Shown: positions 7,379 through 17,549 of the stretch, piece by piece
How positions within the stretch are numbered: position 1 is the stretch's first letter
Layout of the letters: every line of letters begins with the position of its first letter
NCBI GenBank assembly: GCA_009602725.1
Contig: WELB01000033.1
Span: 312,126-330,857, forward strand
Length of the DNA stretch: 18,732 nucleotides
Source: Spirogloea muscicola
Taxonomy: Eukaryota > Streptophyta > Zygnematophyceae > Spirogloeales > Spirogloeaceae
Direction of reading: 5' to 3'
Program-made: the position numbers and the translations under genes
Notes under the pieces: model-generated
Seen by the model: the letters and a program-made list of their open reading frames with translations, nothing else
What the model was told of the DNA's origin: nothing
The model's database searches: none

Positions 7379-9549
7379 TGTCATCCTCTTCACCAGCAAC
7401 TTCCCATGGGTCCTGGTTTTCCTTAACGTAATTCTTCTTCATCCAGTGCACATCTGCTGCCAACCACTCTGCAATGTCTACATCCTTGCCATAGTCCGCA
7501 AGCAGTGGGACATTTACGACGTCCTCAAACTCCCCATCCATCTGCTCCAGAGTAGGATCAGCATCTGCGACATGTGGCTTCGCTTCGTCTTCCACCAGCT
7601 TCGGCAGCGGTCTGTCATTGCACTCATGGCAGCGATTGGCTGCTTCTGCTTCAGTCTCGCTCCTCTGAAATAAGCCATCTGACAACATACCGGAAATGTA
7701 GCTGCCTCCATCGCCTTCTGATGCTTCTTCTCGTACCTGACCACTAGCTGAGATACCGGCTTCGAGCTCTTCCACGACTTGCCTGTTGAGCTCTGCCCAC
7801 ATCTCTGGGTAACGATTGTGCGCTGTCCTGGCATCCTCTCCTGGGCTCAAACAGCAGCTTGAAGCAGGATTTCAGTGACTTAAGAGCAGGGAGTATGCGG
7901 TCTGACTGACCACGACCACACTTCACCATCTGAAACTAAGTCGAAGAGATGTTCACCGGAGAAAAGAGAAGCTTCAAATGGTAGCGCCTCGCAAAAGTCG
8001 GCCATCCAGCCGCTGATCCCGAGCTTGACCATGCCTTGTATGAGCTTGTGATACCAGGCCTTGCTTGCTGGGTTGGTCAGGTCGATCATCGCTGCGCTGA
8101 AGTTCGTATTCTGTATCATGATTGTGCTGCCCTGCTTGTCAGCAACCACCAAATTTTCCTCTGCAAACGAGGCAGAGTACCAATATGAAGTGAGGTGTGG
8201 CAGGAGATAGCTCAGCAAAAGACGATCCAATTGCACATGTGGCGACATGAAATGTCAAAAGTCCAATATATGAGGCTGGCATCCTGAGCTGAGCTATGTG
8301 AAGCTGCCACATCCATTAGCGGCTTACTCGAAGCTTCGGAGAAGAGATCTCTCCTCCTATTGAGCTTCTGAGTCACTTCGGCGAGATAGGGGTTGACGTA
8401 TGCCAGAACTCGAACATCCTTGGACCTCAGATATCTCACAAGCTTTGCCCAATTGGGATAGTGCTCTTGGTCAAGCTCCCAGTTCCACCAGAGCTGCTTC
8501 CCTATGCTGGTGTCCCGCTGGCCACACCAGTCCTGCATAGAGGAAAGCTCAATCAGGAATTGAAGCTGACCACAACAGATTCAGGGATTCCAGGAAACAA
8601 TTATGCCCAAACTGAAGTCCATCTAGACCAAGATGACAAGACCTGATCAGCATGGGCCTAAGGCTAAGTGATGCAATTAGACGCTTCTATCAACAAGAAA
8701 TCCATAGTAAGGGATAGGTCCTAAGGCATCCTATGATGCATTAAGATGAGAGGGGGTTGTCTGTGACCTGCAGCCAAAATGCAGCCACAGGTGTGCGATC
8801 ACTCAACAGATGCCTGAACACATCAAGCACTTTGGCAGTGCCGCCTTGCATGCCGACAACAGCTCCCGAAATTATCCAGCTTGGGAGCTCCCTCATTCTC
8901 CCCACACATTCTGTATAGTGCTCGATGATGTCCAGCGGCGTTTCACCATAGACTATCCTCCCACTCAGATGCCCAGCATGAATCTGCACAGGTGAAGCAC
9001 TGGCTTACAGATGCACACTTTCCTCTTAGTCCATTATCATCACAGCAGCTGACTTGCTTCCTGGCTCCAGCAGTAGGCAATGAAAGGGCAGAATGGCGTC
9101 TAGGATCATAGAGGACAAAGTTGACCTGGATTTGCACGCAGTCCTTCCGCCGCAAATCAAATAAGCAGTACTCGTAACAGTCCAGGTACACACATCTCAA
9201 ATGAGAGGTGATATACTGCACGGCAGTATACAACCTGCCACTAGTCAGCAAGTCAAGCAACCTCAACAAACCTAAAAGCCTGACCAGCAACGCTGCCGTC
9301 TCGAAGGTAGACTGTTGTGAGTCCTCAGGCTTGCTTGCTGTACTGAATAACTGCCAGACAGACCTTGGAAAATTTGCTACATCAAGCCAAGCACGAGCTC
9401 ATAAGGGACACAATCAATTACTAAGGGAGTCAGTCATGCGATGGCTCCACCTGTGGCACGGGGGCGTACGTTGTGTGCCAGGAGCCACCGCCCCTCTTGG
9501 AGAGGATGTTCGCTGCCCATGTCACTGGCTGATCACCCCTCCCAATGCC
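7379..9549 (-). CDS. GH31 family glycosidase, sulfoquinovosidase (YihQ)-like, partial
   Basis: Six internal exons were found on the - strand: 9549-9451, 9215-9126, 8983-8768, 8532-8328, 8160-7957 and 7840-7379. All borders are GT/AG and all phases agree, giving about 430 residues. In order they show GIGRGDQP and WHTTYAPVPQ, then YEYCLFDLRRKD, GRIVYGETPLD, GAVVGMQGGT, AFWLQDWCGQR, QLWWNWELD, GWMADFCEALP and SGEDARTAHNRYPEMWAELNR. This is the GH31 barrel in the order of bacterial YihQ. The Asp of MADF is the expected catalytic nucleophile. YihQ cleaves sulfoquinovose from plant sulfolipid derivatives; the plant substrate is not established here. Two oddities stand out. The MADFGE motif has Cys for Gly, and a Glu/Asp-rich stretch of about 120 residues follows NRQVVEE, where the family normally proceeds quickly to the acid/base Asp. 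The N-terminal exons are missing next to the n at 9720. The C-terminal half, with acid/base Asp, was not found downstream. The gene may be assembly-truncated or a pseudogene. Confidence 0.88.
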
Positions 9550-9645
9550 CTGTGTCAAGAATGCAGGTGTGCACCATTTATTTATGGACTCATTCGTGCA
9601 GATTGAGCAAAGTCAGTGCCTACAAGCCCCCCCAAAGTATCACTC

Positions 9646-9719
9646 ACCTCTCGATGTACTTGCAAGTGGCTACAACAACCAGAAATCCACCGACTTCTAG
9701 ACCTTCGACTATGACAGGT
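9646..9719 (-). other. Possible exon end (AG|GTGAGT donor) upstream of the GH31 exons
   Basis: A consensus donor, GAG|GTGAGT, lies at 9648/9647 on the - strand, about 100 bp before the first recognised GH31 exon. The preceding bases are open in two frames up to the n at 9720. Neither frame shows the expected GH31 residues before GIGRG, so this may be a neighbouring exon, a divergent one or chance. Confidence 0.2.
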
Positions 9720-9720
9720 N
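9720..9720. other. Ambiguous base at an abrupt change in composition
   Basis: The only n in the window. DNA on its left is mid-GC and carries GH31 exons. On its right it turns at once into a very GC-rich tract with no matching GH31 sequence. This is consistent with two pieces joined during assembly, although a real sequence boundary with one unread base cannot be excluded. Confidence 0.6.
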
Positions 9721-10660
9721 GCCGGCGGCACGCGGGCCGGCAGGGGGGTCAGATGTGGGGCGGGGGCGGGAGACTTGAATGGCTGGGGTCAACCCATTCT
9801 GACCGCCGCGAGAAAGCCCCACGGCGCCCCCAAAGCCATCGTCAATGTAGAAAGTCGGGCAGCCAGCCGTCGGGGCGAGCGCCGTCTCCCTTCTGAGGGG
9901 CGCGCCGCTTACCCCACCACCGCCAAGGTACTTGGGGAAGCGGCCGGGGACTGGGGGCCGCCCGGCAGCCGTCGGTGGGGTCCATCTACCCCATCCCTCC
10001 CCCCGGGTCCCCATCAGACTTCGGGCTGCTAACCCCCCGGGGGGTACCAAGCGCGCCCCGTCTGCCCTAGCCTCTGGCTCCGCTAAAAATAGGCAGAGAA
10101 CACCATCATCTGTCTGCACCTCGCTGGCCCGTCTCCTGGAAGCGTCTTCTCTTACAGCCGCCCCTTCCAATGCCACCAGGCCCGTTCGCTGTGTCGGCGC
10201 GCGCCCCACATGGCGCGGGCCGGCAAGAGCTCCCCCCCCCTCTGAGGCCCTGCCGCGCCCTCCTCCGCCTCCTGCCCACCGCGGCGCCGCCACTGCCCCC
10301 GAGCCCGTCGCCCCCAAGCCCATATCCGCGAGCCCCACTGCCGTCAAGCCCAGTGCCCTCGAGCTCCTCCGAGCCTCGCTCGCCCCACGGGTGGGCCGCA
10401 CTTCCGCCCCTCCTCTTTCTTCTTCCTCCTCGGAACGCGCCTCGCGCCTCCCTTCACGCCTCTCGTCTTTCCCACCCCCTCCTATGGCCGCTGCGGCGCG
10501 CATTCGGTGAAGGGCTTGCGCTGCCCAACGGCCTCACTTTCTTCCTCCCGCAGCGCCCGACCGGCCGAATGCCTTGAAAGGAACGAGCCTCGTTGTTGCT
10601 CCTCCGCCAACTAGGCCGGCCCAGCCCCCAGCGCCTGAGCATGGCGGCGTCCGAGGCGCC
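9721..10660. other. GC-rich tract without a supported gene
   Basis: Long open frames exist on both strands (for example 9932-10510 + and 9709-10503 -), but they are Pro/Arg/Gly/Ala-rich, overlap each other and show no motif. That is what GC-rich DNA yields by chance. A small reading frame with a good start context (ATGGCGGCG at 10640) ends after 12 codons. The tract could be a CpG-rich promoter region, or repeat sequence unrelated to the genes on either side. Confidence 0.4.
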
Positions 10661-10794
10661 GTTTGCCGCGGCTCGATGAGCAGCTCACACCAGTCCAGGT
10701 CCGTCAGGCTCAAAACCTTTTGCAAGTGCTGTTGCTGGTTGCGTTCAAGTACTCCGTCTTGCGCACTCCATGAAGGGAGATTGCAGCAGTCAGA

Positions 10795-10802
10795 ACACGT
10801 GT
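10795..10802 (+). promoter_or_regulatory. G-box (CACGTG) upstream of the NAC gene
   Basis: ACACGTGT with core CACGTG at 10796-10801 lies about 290 bp before the preferred NAC start codon. G-boxes bind plant bZIP and bHLH factors. The relation to the real transcription start is unknown, and no clear TATA box was seen. Confidence 0.3.
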
Positions 10803-11090
10803 AATGCTGCCCCCTTTCTTCGTGGTGGCCACACACAATGCATCCTGCCAGACAATGCTCCCAGCTGCTTGCACATGAGACCATGCAGGCTGCTCTGTCC
10901 TCTTGAGCAGTAGGGCGCTACTTTCGCACTGCTGCATGTGAGCTGTGGGCCTCATGAGAGATGGGACGCTGCTGTGGTCATTGACGCCTTCACTGCCCTT
11001 GAAGAGCGGATGCTATTGTCTTCCGCAGGAGCAGGCGCACAAAGCCAGCTCCAAGTCGGTGGCCCCTGTCGCGCGCCGAGCGAGCCAGCC

Positions 11091-14000
11091 ATGCAGCCGC
11101 CTTTGGAGGGCCATGCGCAGGAGGGAGAGGTACAGCCGCCTGAGCCGGCTGTGGCCAATCGTGTGCCGCCAGGCTTCCGCTTCCACCCGACTGACGAGGA
11201 GCTCGTTTGGTACTACCTGAGGCCCAAGGTGGCAGACCGTGGGCCCGACTTCCCCATTTTTGGGGAAATTGAGATATACAAGACCGAGCCTTGGGATCTG
11301 CCAGGTATGTGTCAGAGCTTCTCTGCGAGCCTAAGTTGGGTGGACATCGAGTGCTTCCCGCAGCGTCATCTTTGCTGGACAAGTCTGCGCCCAGCTCCGC
11401 TGTAGTTGAGCTGGTGGAATCACATTGAGCTTGTCCCATGATGACAAGCAACAGCTGGAGGCAAGCTCCTGATGGTGGAGCACTGACACGTACAACTTGG
11501 TTAGGTCCAAGTGTCCTGATGGTAGGCGTCCAACAACCAATGTGCAGTGATGGGTGTGGGAGGGGAGCATCAGAGCTACTTCTTCACGCACAGGAAGAGG
11601 AAGTATCCTGGTGGCCACCGAGCCAAGAGGACCACCGAGGCTGGCTACTGGAAGGCCACGGGGAAGGACAAGCCCGTCTACAGAGGGCGCACACAGATAG
11701 GCATGAAGAAGACCTTGGTGTACTATCAGTAAGCACGTATATCCTTCCCAAGCTCTGGGAACTGACCTGTGGACCTGGAGAGATGTGTCTGCCATCATAG
11801 GCCAATCATTTGTGGACCTGGAGAGACTTGTCTGCCATCGTTCGCCAATCATTGACTAAGACTTTTCAGAAGGATATCTTCATCTGTCAACAGGGGTAGA
11901 GCACCCAACGGAGAAAAGATGGATTGGGTGATGCATGAGTACCGTCTGATGGAGCATGACGAGGCCGCAACTTCAAGCAGAGCTGACTTGTCCACAGCCG
12001 TAAGTCAAGGGGGAGAGATGACGCCCTCAATGTGATCAACCCTATCGATCACTCCAGCTATACATACTGAATGCAGGCCTTGCTACCTGCAGATGTCCTC
12101 GCATAGTGCTGTCTGATGTCCTCAGCATACCAACGTCTCTTGTCCTCAGACACAGTACGAATTGCATAGGCCATTGACCACAGAAGTTGATGATTGAGTG
12201 CTCAAGCTTGCTCAAATCTGTTGTCTGCTCTCTGTTCTGAACTTCCAGGACACAATTCAGCATCACTCTCTTGGCGAGCACTTCTCTTGCTTCTACGACA
12301 ACACACAACGTGCAGATAGAACCCATTGAGCCTCGCTACTGATCGTGAGCACGCTTGTTTGATGTGATGCAGCCTTTTTGGGTTGTAGTCCGTATACAGA
12401 AAAAGAAGGTGGGACCTCAAGAAGGCAGCGAGCACCCTGGTGAAGCTTCTAGTCGTGGGGCTAGAGCAGCATCACCACTATCAGACGATGACGACAGCGC
12501 ACCAGACCGTGCGACTCACGAGGTGCTGACGCTATTTCTTCTGACGAAGCTTGGGTTGCCTTTCAATACTGTCAAGTTAGGTCTAATTCACCCAAATGGA
12601 CATGAATTGCATGACTGGTACAGCCTCCTGCTACATTGTACGCGCTTAAAGACGCCATTCATTTTTTGCAGCATTTGTTAGGGAGCTTCTGAGCCTTGAG
12701 TCGTTAAGAACAGTACATAACTTGCTGGCTGCAGTTTGTTACGAGCCTAGAGCATCTCTTGAGACATTCCTACTTTGGCAGGTCAAGGAGGAGCCTGTGG
12801 CCGAGACTGCCAGCTTGAGCCCAGTGGGACGTGCTGTCAATGCAAGCAACCGTTTACTTGGGCTGCTCCAAGATCCCGAATTCCAAAGTGGGGCTGCCAG
12901 CCAAACATCTTTGCAGGCGGTAGCCAGCAGCCCGAGCAAGCCTACTAGCAGCTGGGCATGGCAAACTCCTCAGCCGCTGGTCTCAACGCTCACCTCTGGC
13001 CCCCTGCAGGCCAGCTCCTCGACTTTTTGGCAGCCCCAAGCCAATAGTGCAGGCACCCAGCAGACAATCTCAAGTGGAACGAGCTCGCACGTGCAGTCCA
13101 ATGCACCATCGCAGCTCCAGGCGAGGACAAGACTGTCGGCGCAGGTGGGCGAGCCAGATCAGGCCCCTGCTGCAGCAAGCGGAGGGCTTGCGCACCTTCA
13201 GGCAGTGAAGCACATGCAGCTCCAGCAGGTCGCAGCGGCCGCAGTCGATGATAGCGCCGCACAACAGCTGAGGCACCAACGGGCGATGGCAATGCAGACA
13301 CAAGGACTGATGGACATCTTGCAGGGAGGTGGCCAAGCTCAGTCGCAGAGTAGAGAGACCACCCTTGATGCTGCTGCAGGTTCTGCAGAAGGGCAGCCGT
13401 GGCTGGATCCCGTGCATGAACACCTTATCAAGCTCCATAACCTGGTCAACAGCTGTGCCGTGCCCCCCCCCATAGGAAGTGCAGGCTCCATGGGACAGCC
13501 GCCGCGGCTGCAGTTCCTGCAGCAAAGCACCCCCCACTCTTATCTCAGACCGACTCTAGCAATGTTACAGAATCCCCTGCAGCTGCAGCGTCTACCATTG
13601 GACAACTTTGCATTGGCTGCTCAGAGAATCTCAGCGCAAGGCTTGGCTCAGCAGGGGGTATGCGAGCCAGCACAAGATTCAATGGCTGAGACCCTGACAT
13701 TTACAGCACGGCCAGATGCTCATGCACTACATCACGAGCAGTACCTGCCCAGCCTGCATAATGTGCAGCCTGAGGACGATCCGAACCGACAGTTCAATTT
13801 TGAGCGGCAGAGCCTAAGAGAGCACCAGATGCTCAATGTCGCGCCCTTTGGCTCCAACCAGGTACAAGGACAGCCAGCTAGCTTCATGTCGCCTGCCTCT
13901 GATTAGCATCTTCTCAAGTCAGACATTGCATCCTTATCATGTGCACGCTCAGCCCTAGCTTGGCTGCTGGGCTCCGCTTTTGAGGAACTCTCCACGAGCT

Positions 14001-14509
14001 AGACCTAGCTCAGTAGCGGAAGGAAGTAGGGCTTGTAACGAGTAACAAGTAACTCATGCACAAGTGCGTCCTGCATGCAGCTCTTTGCTCAGCAAGCTCA
14101 GCCTGCAGCGGAGCTGGTACTTGATACTGACAAGGTGGAGGCCAGCTCGCCAAAAAACGTAGTGACCCTGGGGGGGGATCTAGCCTTTTCCCACCCCACT
14201 TGCGGGGCACTTGAGGCGGCGCTGGGCAGCGCAGGATTGCATGGCTATGGTCACCTCCCTTCATGGCTTACTGCCCAAGGCACACCAGCACTTCATGATA
14301 ACATGAAGAGGCAGCTATACTTGCCACCCTGTGACACATACACAAAGAAGACAAGTCCTTCAAGAAGCCCTCTCTGTACTTCAACTATCGAGGAGGGAGC
14401 GAGAGAAGACAGCGACACACTACTTCAGCACGAGGATGAAGTCTCTTCAACACAGGCAACACCTCTACCTTGTACTCTTCAGCAGGTGAGAGCCCAGTCT
14501 GCATTCTAG
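11091..14509 (+). CDS. NAC domain transcription factor
   Basis: Six exons: 11091-11304, 11548-11728, 11894-11999, 12373-12522, 12782-13861 and 14081-14509. All borders are GT/AG and all phases agree, giving 719 residues. The NAC domain spans roughly residues 25-180. It has [29 protein letters not shown], the DNA-binding segment [36 protein letters not shown] and, in exon 4, [11 protein letters not shown] in place of the usual VVCR(V/I)FKK. NAC proteins bind DNA as dimers in the nucleus. The rest is a Gln/Ala/Ser-rich region typical of activation domains (Gln runs near 365-420), with a VKEEP motif at the exon 5 start; no membrane segment is seen. The 11091 ATG is preferred because a splice-acceptor-like CTTCCGCAG precedes it at 11018-11027; an in-frame ATG at 11010 would add 27 residues. 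If the last intron (13862-14080) is retained, the protein ends at 13906 with 591 residues. The subfamily is not assigned. Confidence 0.93.
11768..11853 (+). repeat. 43-bp tandem duplication inside NAC intron 2
   Basis: Two adjacent 43-bp units (11768-11810 and 11811-11853) both start TGTGGACCTGGAGAGA and end CCAATCATT, with about five differences. They make up half of the 165-bp intron and leave the acceptor at 11892-11893 untouched. Confidence 0.85.
13862..14080 (+). other. Last NAC intron, or alternative C-terminus
   Basis: The donor CAG|GTACAAGG follows codon ...SNQ, and the acceptor CTGCATGCAG|CTC is in the same phase (0). Reading through instead adds 14 codons and stops at 13904-13906. 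Splicing is favoured because the downstream 142-codon frame is Gln/Ala-rich at its start ([12 protein letters not shown]), like the upstream region. The poly(A) signal also lies beyond it. Confidence 0.6.
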
Positions 14510-14845
14510 AAGGTCTTTGCTGTATTAAGATTCGGCTCATGCTAGCGAGCATAGTCAGTGCTGCTCTTTGACATTAGTGCCTGCAGCATGCATGACCAGG
14601 CAAAGGTACAGTGACGTGAATATGATAATTTCATTACGACTGGGTTTCGCTTCTTAAATCCGTGTAAATTACATACTGGTCTCTTACGTGGCTTTGTGCA
14701 GTGCGCAACCTCTTGACTAATGACATCCTGGTATCATATTGTTTTTCGTGGGAGTTGGCGCCTGTTTGCAGTGCTCAACGTTCTGTACCAACAAGATGCG
14801 GCTCTGTGTAAGGGAGTCGCAATAAAGTACAAGGCTTTTGGCTCA
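14510..14845 (+). other. Probable 3' untranslated region of the NAC gene with AATAAA signal
   Basis: After the stop at 14507-14509 no coding frame is supported. T-rich patches precede a canonical AATAAA at 14821-14826, so the transcript plausibly ends near 14840. A further donor-like CAG|GTGAGAG at 14485/14486 leaves open another, more distal exon. Confidence 0.5.
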
Positions 14846-15187
14846 ATATCCAACCAATGGAACAGCGCTAGATCCAAGTTGGATTGTGAGCCATAAGCCT
14901 TCTCATATTGCTTGTGGTGACTTCAGAATGAGCTTACTGATTTATTGCAAAGTCATTCTTGCCTTCTTACAACAGATGAATGTCACGCACGTGCTAATTT
15001 GGACGTTGCTTAAGCAAGCAGATATTGTGAGAGCAACTCACAAGACGAGCTGATTATTTGTGCACTCCCCATGTTGCAAGTAGAAAAACATTACGAGAGA
15101 TATGCAATTGAAAGGCCACTGTGACACACTTTGAAACATGGTTCAGGGATTAGGGTTAGGTATCAGGGATCTCAACGTTATCTTCAA
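14846..15187. other. Intergenic stretch, nothing recognised
   Basis: Only short frames without motifs. Two TTAGGG-like units near 15149-15160 are too few to mean anything. Confidence 0.4.
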
Positions 15188-15258
15188 TGACGTGAAGCGA
15201 CATTACCTTCACGTCAGGCCTTCAAGAAGCATAGGCTCTGCTTTTCAACAAATATATA
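15188..15258 (+). promoter_or_regulatory. Promoter-like element: inverted ACGT pair upstream of a TATA box
   Basis: TGACGTGAAG (15188-15197) and CTTCACGTCA (15207-15216) form a perfect 10-bp inverted repeat around 9 bases. Each arm contains TGACGT/ACGTCA, the core bound by plant bZIP (TGA/ABF) factors. AATATATA follows at 15251-15258, about 35 bp downstream. An ATG with a hydrophobic leader begins at 15319. The geometry fits a RNA polymerase II promoter; use in vivo is inferred. Confidence 0.4.
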
Positions 15259-15318
15259 CAGGCTCAGCTTGTCAGCGTCCCTTCTATTGGAGCTTTGAGC
15301 AATAAGACCGTCCATTCG

Positions 15319-16717
15319 ATGACCCTTCCAGTATCTCTTTGTGTTGCGATGCTTTTGTCAATAGTCGTGGTGAACTTATCTTTGCGCATCCACCAGGTCC
15401 CACCACAGATCAATCATACACGCTTAAGTTTTAGCCGGCATGCTCGTGATGCTGGTTTGCAAGCCCTATCGTGCAGTGACAGAGAGGCTTAGCATGCTCG
15501 TTCTTGTCCGCATGCCACTAACTGTTACGACGTCTTATTGCATATTACGGCTACACTGTTGAATAAACGACTCAAGCGGCAGGATTGTGTGCAGAGACTT
15601 GGCAAGCACGTTCGCCACTATCAGAGCACGTAGAATCTGGAAGACCGTGGCTGGTAATCGACAACATCAACGTGCGTGGGCAGTGTTAGTGGGACCACCG
15701 GCAGCACGAAGTTCCTAGCACCATTCGGTCCCTCCTTCCCATTTACCCCTCAGTATACTCGTCAATGCTCGTTGCTGTACAGGGCTAAAGCTCTCGCTTG
15801 ACATCACTCATAAGCAGCTGTGTGTGCGTCCCTAAGCAGCTCCCCAAACTGCACTTGCCTGCGCTCCACTGGCCTGGTCATCATACAGCGATCGAGGACT
15901 GCTTGCTGGGCCCTTGGGCAAACGGTGGGGCCAAGCTCTGAGACAGAGCAAACAATAGATATCTATCTACCTTCAGCATTTATGGAGCAAACGCATCCCC
16001 TCCCAACGTGCAATCTGGAGTTTTATAAGGGGCAGTGATTGTTGAGGAGGCAGCCTCAATCAAGAGTGGACATGAGTCCGGCAGGAGGTGCCCTTGCCCC
16101 AGCAAGTACGCCAGTCAAGAGGGAACTAGGCCCATGAGAGGCACGGCTAGCAAGGAGCCAGCAGGAAGGTGGACAACAGTGGGCAGGACTGGCCAAACAG
16201 AAAAAAGTGTACAAGGAAACAGAAGCAAGTGTACAAGGAATCAGCAGCTGCAGCGGAACCCTAGTCAGCAAATTGGACGTACTGGAGGATACAAGGTTCC
16301 CAATAGAAGCCCAAAGCTGCTGCTAGATTCTGTCCAGCACGAAGACACAAGGGTTTTGCCTGCAATTACCTGCTGCAGATTGGGGAGGTGCATGCAGAAT
16401 AAGAAGAGCTCGGATGTAACGAACAGGTGTCTACACCTGTGTACACTGTCAGGGTCCAGAATGTCGTTATTGAATTCGGCCGTGGGGGGTGTCAGAGCAG
16501 ATCCGTGCACTGTGAAGCACTACGTAACGCAGCGGGCTCCTTGCCCTGCGGCGTCACCACAGCCGGCGATTTCAACTCTCGGCAACAAGCCAGAATCTGG
16601 CATTTGCCGTGCGCTTGCGGGCAGGCTGCACCTTGGCTGCTGCCTCCTGCTTTTGGGAGGGCGACGCTTTCCGCCCTCTACCCACTTCGATCTGCATGTT
16701 GTATAGGAGGTCACTGA
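15319..16717 (+). CDS. Tentative gene for a small secreted, possibly TPD1-like, protein
   Basis: Three separate pieces suggest a spliced gene. From ATG 15319 a frame begins MTLPVSLCVAMLLSIVVVNL, a signal-peptide-like leader, open to 15492. Around 15818-15930 a frame reads SPNCTCLRSTGLVIIQ. From 16427 (after acceptor AACAG) a frame reads STPVYTVRVQNV and later GGCQSRSVHC. The second and third join in phase through donor ACG|GTGGGG. TPD1-like (tapetum determinant) proteins, secreted ligands of receptor kinases in plants, have C-x-C...VxxxQ followed by PxYxVxIxNxC and a Cys pattern. Against this, the Cys after QNV is Val, no phase-compatible join from the leader to the second piece is compelling, and the C-terminal Cys pattern is unclear. 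It may be a decayed copy or coincidence. Confidence 0.25.
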
Positions 16718-17549
16718 GCCTTCATTTGCATAAGTCACGGAGGGTAGGTCTCTTGTTTGCGCCTTCCCGCCTTACGGACCTTGTTGAAGCGCTTTGAGTC
16801 AGACCTCTCCCCGCCATCGCCTTATTTAACAGAGCTATTTCTCCTCAGGAGACAAGGATAACGTCCGCAAAATCCCAGTGGTCTACAGGGACCGCCTGTG
16901 CCAAAGCACTGAACGAAGACAATGATAACGGTGGCAGACACGGACATGGGCAGGCATAAATTGTGCAACACGCCACCAGGCTGATGTGACACAGGCCAGA
17001 TGCTTACGCGTCAACATGCCGAGGGTGACGGCCTCGAGCCCAAAACATACAAAATTGGCCCACACCACAAATTTGCACATGCCTTTGATAAGAGGGTTAA
17101 GCGCTAGTGTAAGTAGGGAACGCTATATCTGACATAATCACAATTGCTTGCCACTTGGTGCCTGCCTGGCCTGCAAATGGCGTGCCAATCGTAGCAGCAA
17201 ATCATAGCGGAGGCCCTGAGGAGGCCCGTGTATAAGTGGCAGTCGCAAAGAAGAGCCGGTCAAGAGAAGTGGACGATCAGAAGATGAGCCACATCAAGAT
17301 ACTGCAGCTTGTTACACTAAGTATGACCGACCATGGGTCCTCTCTAGCCATTTGGCCCTACTTGCAAGCAATATCAACTATTTCTTCCTGATGCGGGAGT
17401 ATCAATATCCGCAGAGTTTGTATACCCTCAGAGACTATGCGGAAGATACCACCATCTTTGGTAGAGAGAGTAAAACAACAGCTCTTCCAACTTATGGCAG
17501 GGGCTGTAACGATTTTACATGGCTGGAATGTCAATGCAGCAGTAACGTA
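16718..17549. other. Intergenic stretch, nothing firmly recognised
   Basis: A TATA-like GTATAAGT lies near 17230, followed by an ATG at about 17284 whose 34-codon frame shows no motif. An open frame at 17352-17588 also lacks recognisable features. Confidence 0.4.

Noticed and set aside
9709-10510. Long open frames on both strands of the GC-rich tract
   Set aside because: Low-complexity Gly/Arg/Pro/Ala products on both strands at once, crossing the n on one strand; expected by chance in GC-rich DNA.
10534-10884. - strand frame with a CxxC-HH-CxxCC pattern suggesting a zinc finger
   Set aside because: The cysteine spacing fits no family I recognise, no partner exons were found, and it overlaps the presumed upstream region of the NAC gene.
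15149-15160. TTAGGGTTAGG, telomere-like
   Set aside because: Fewer than two full units and not the plant TTTAGGG form; chance.
16035-16706. 223-codon open frame on the + strand
   Set aside because: No ATG start and no recognisable domain; the frame that resembles a known family in this area is a different one (16427 onward).
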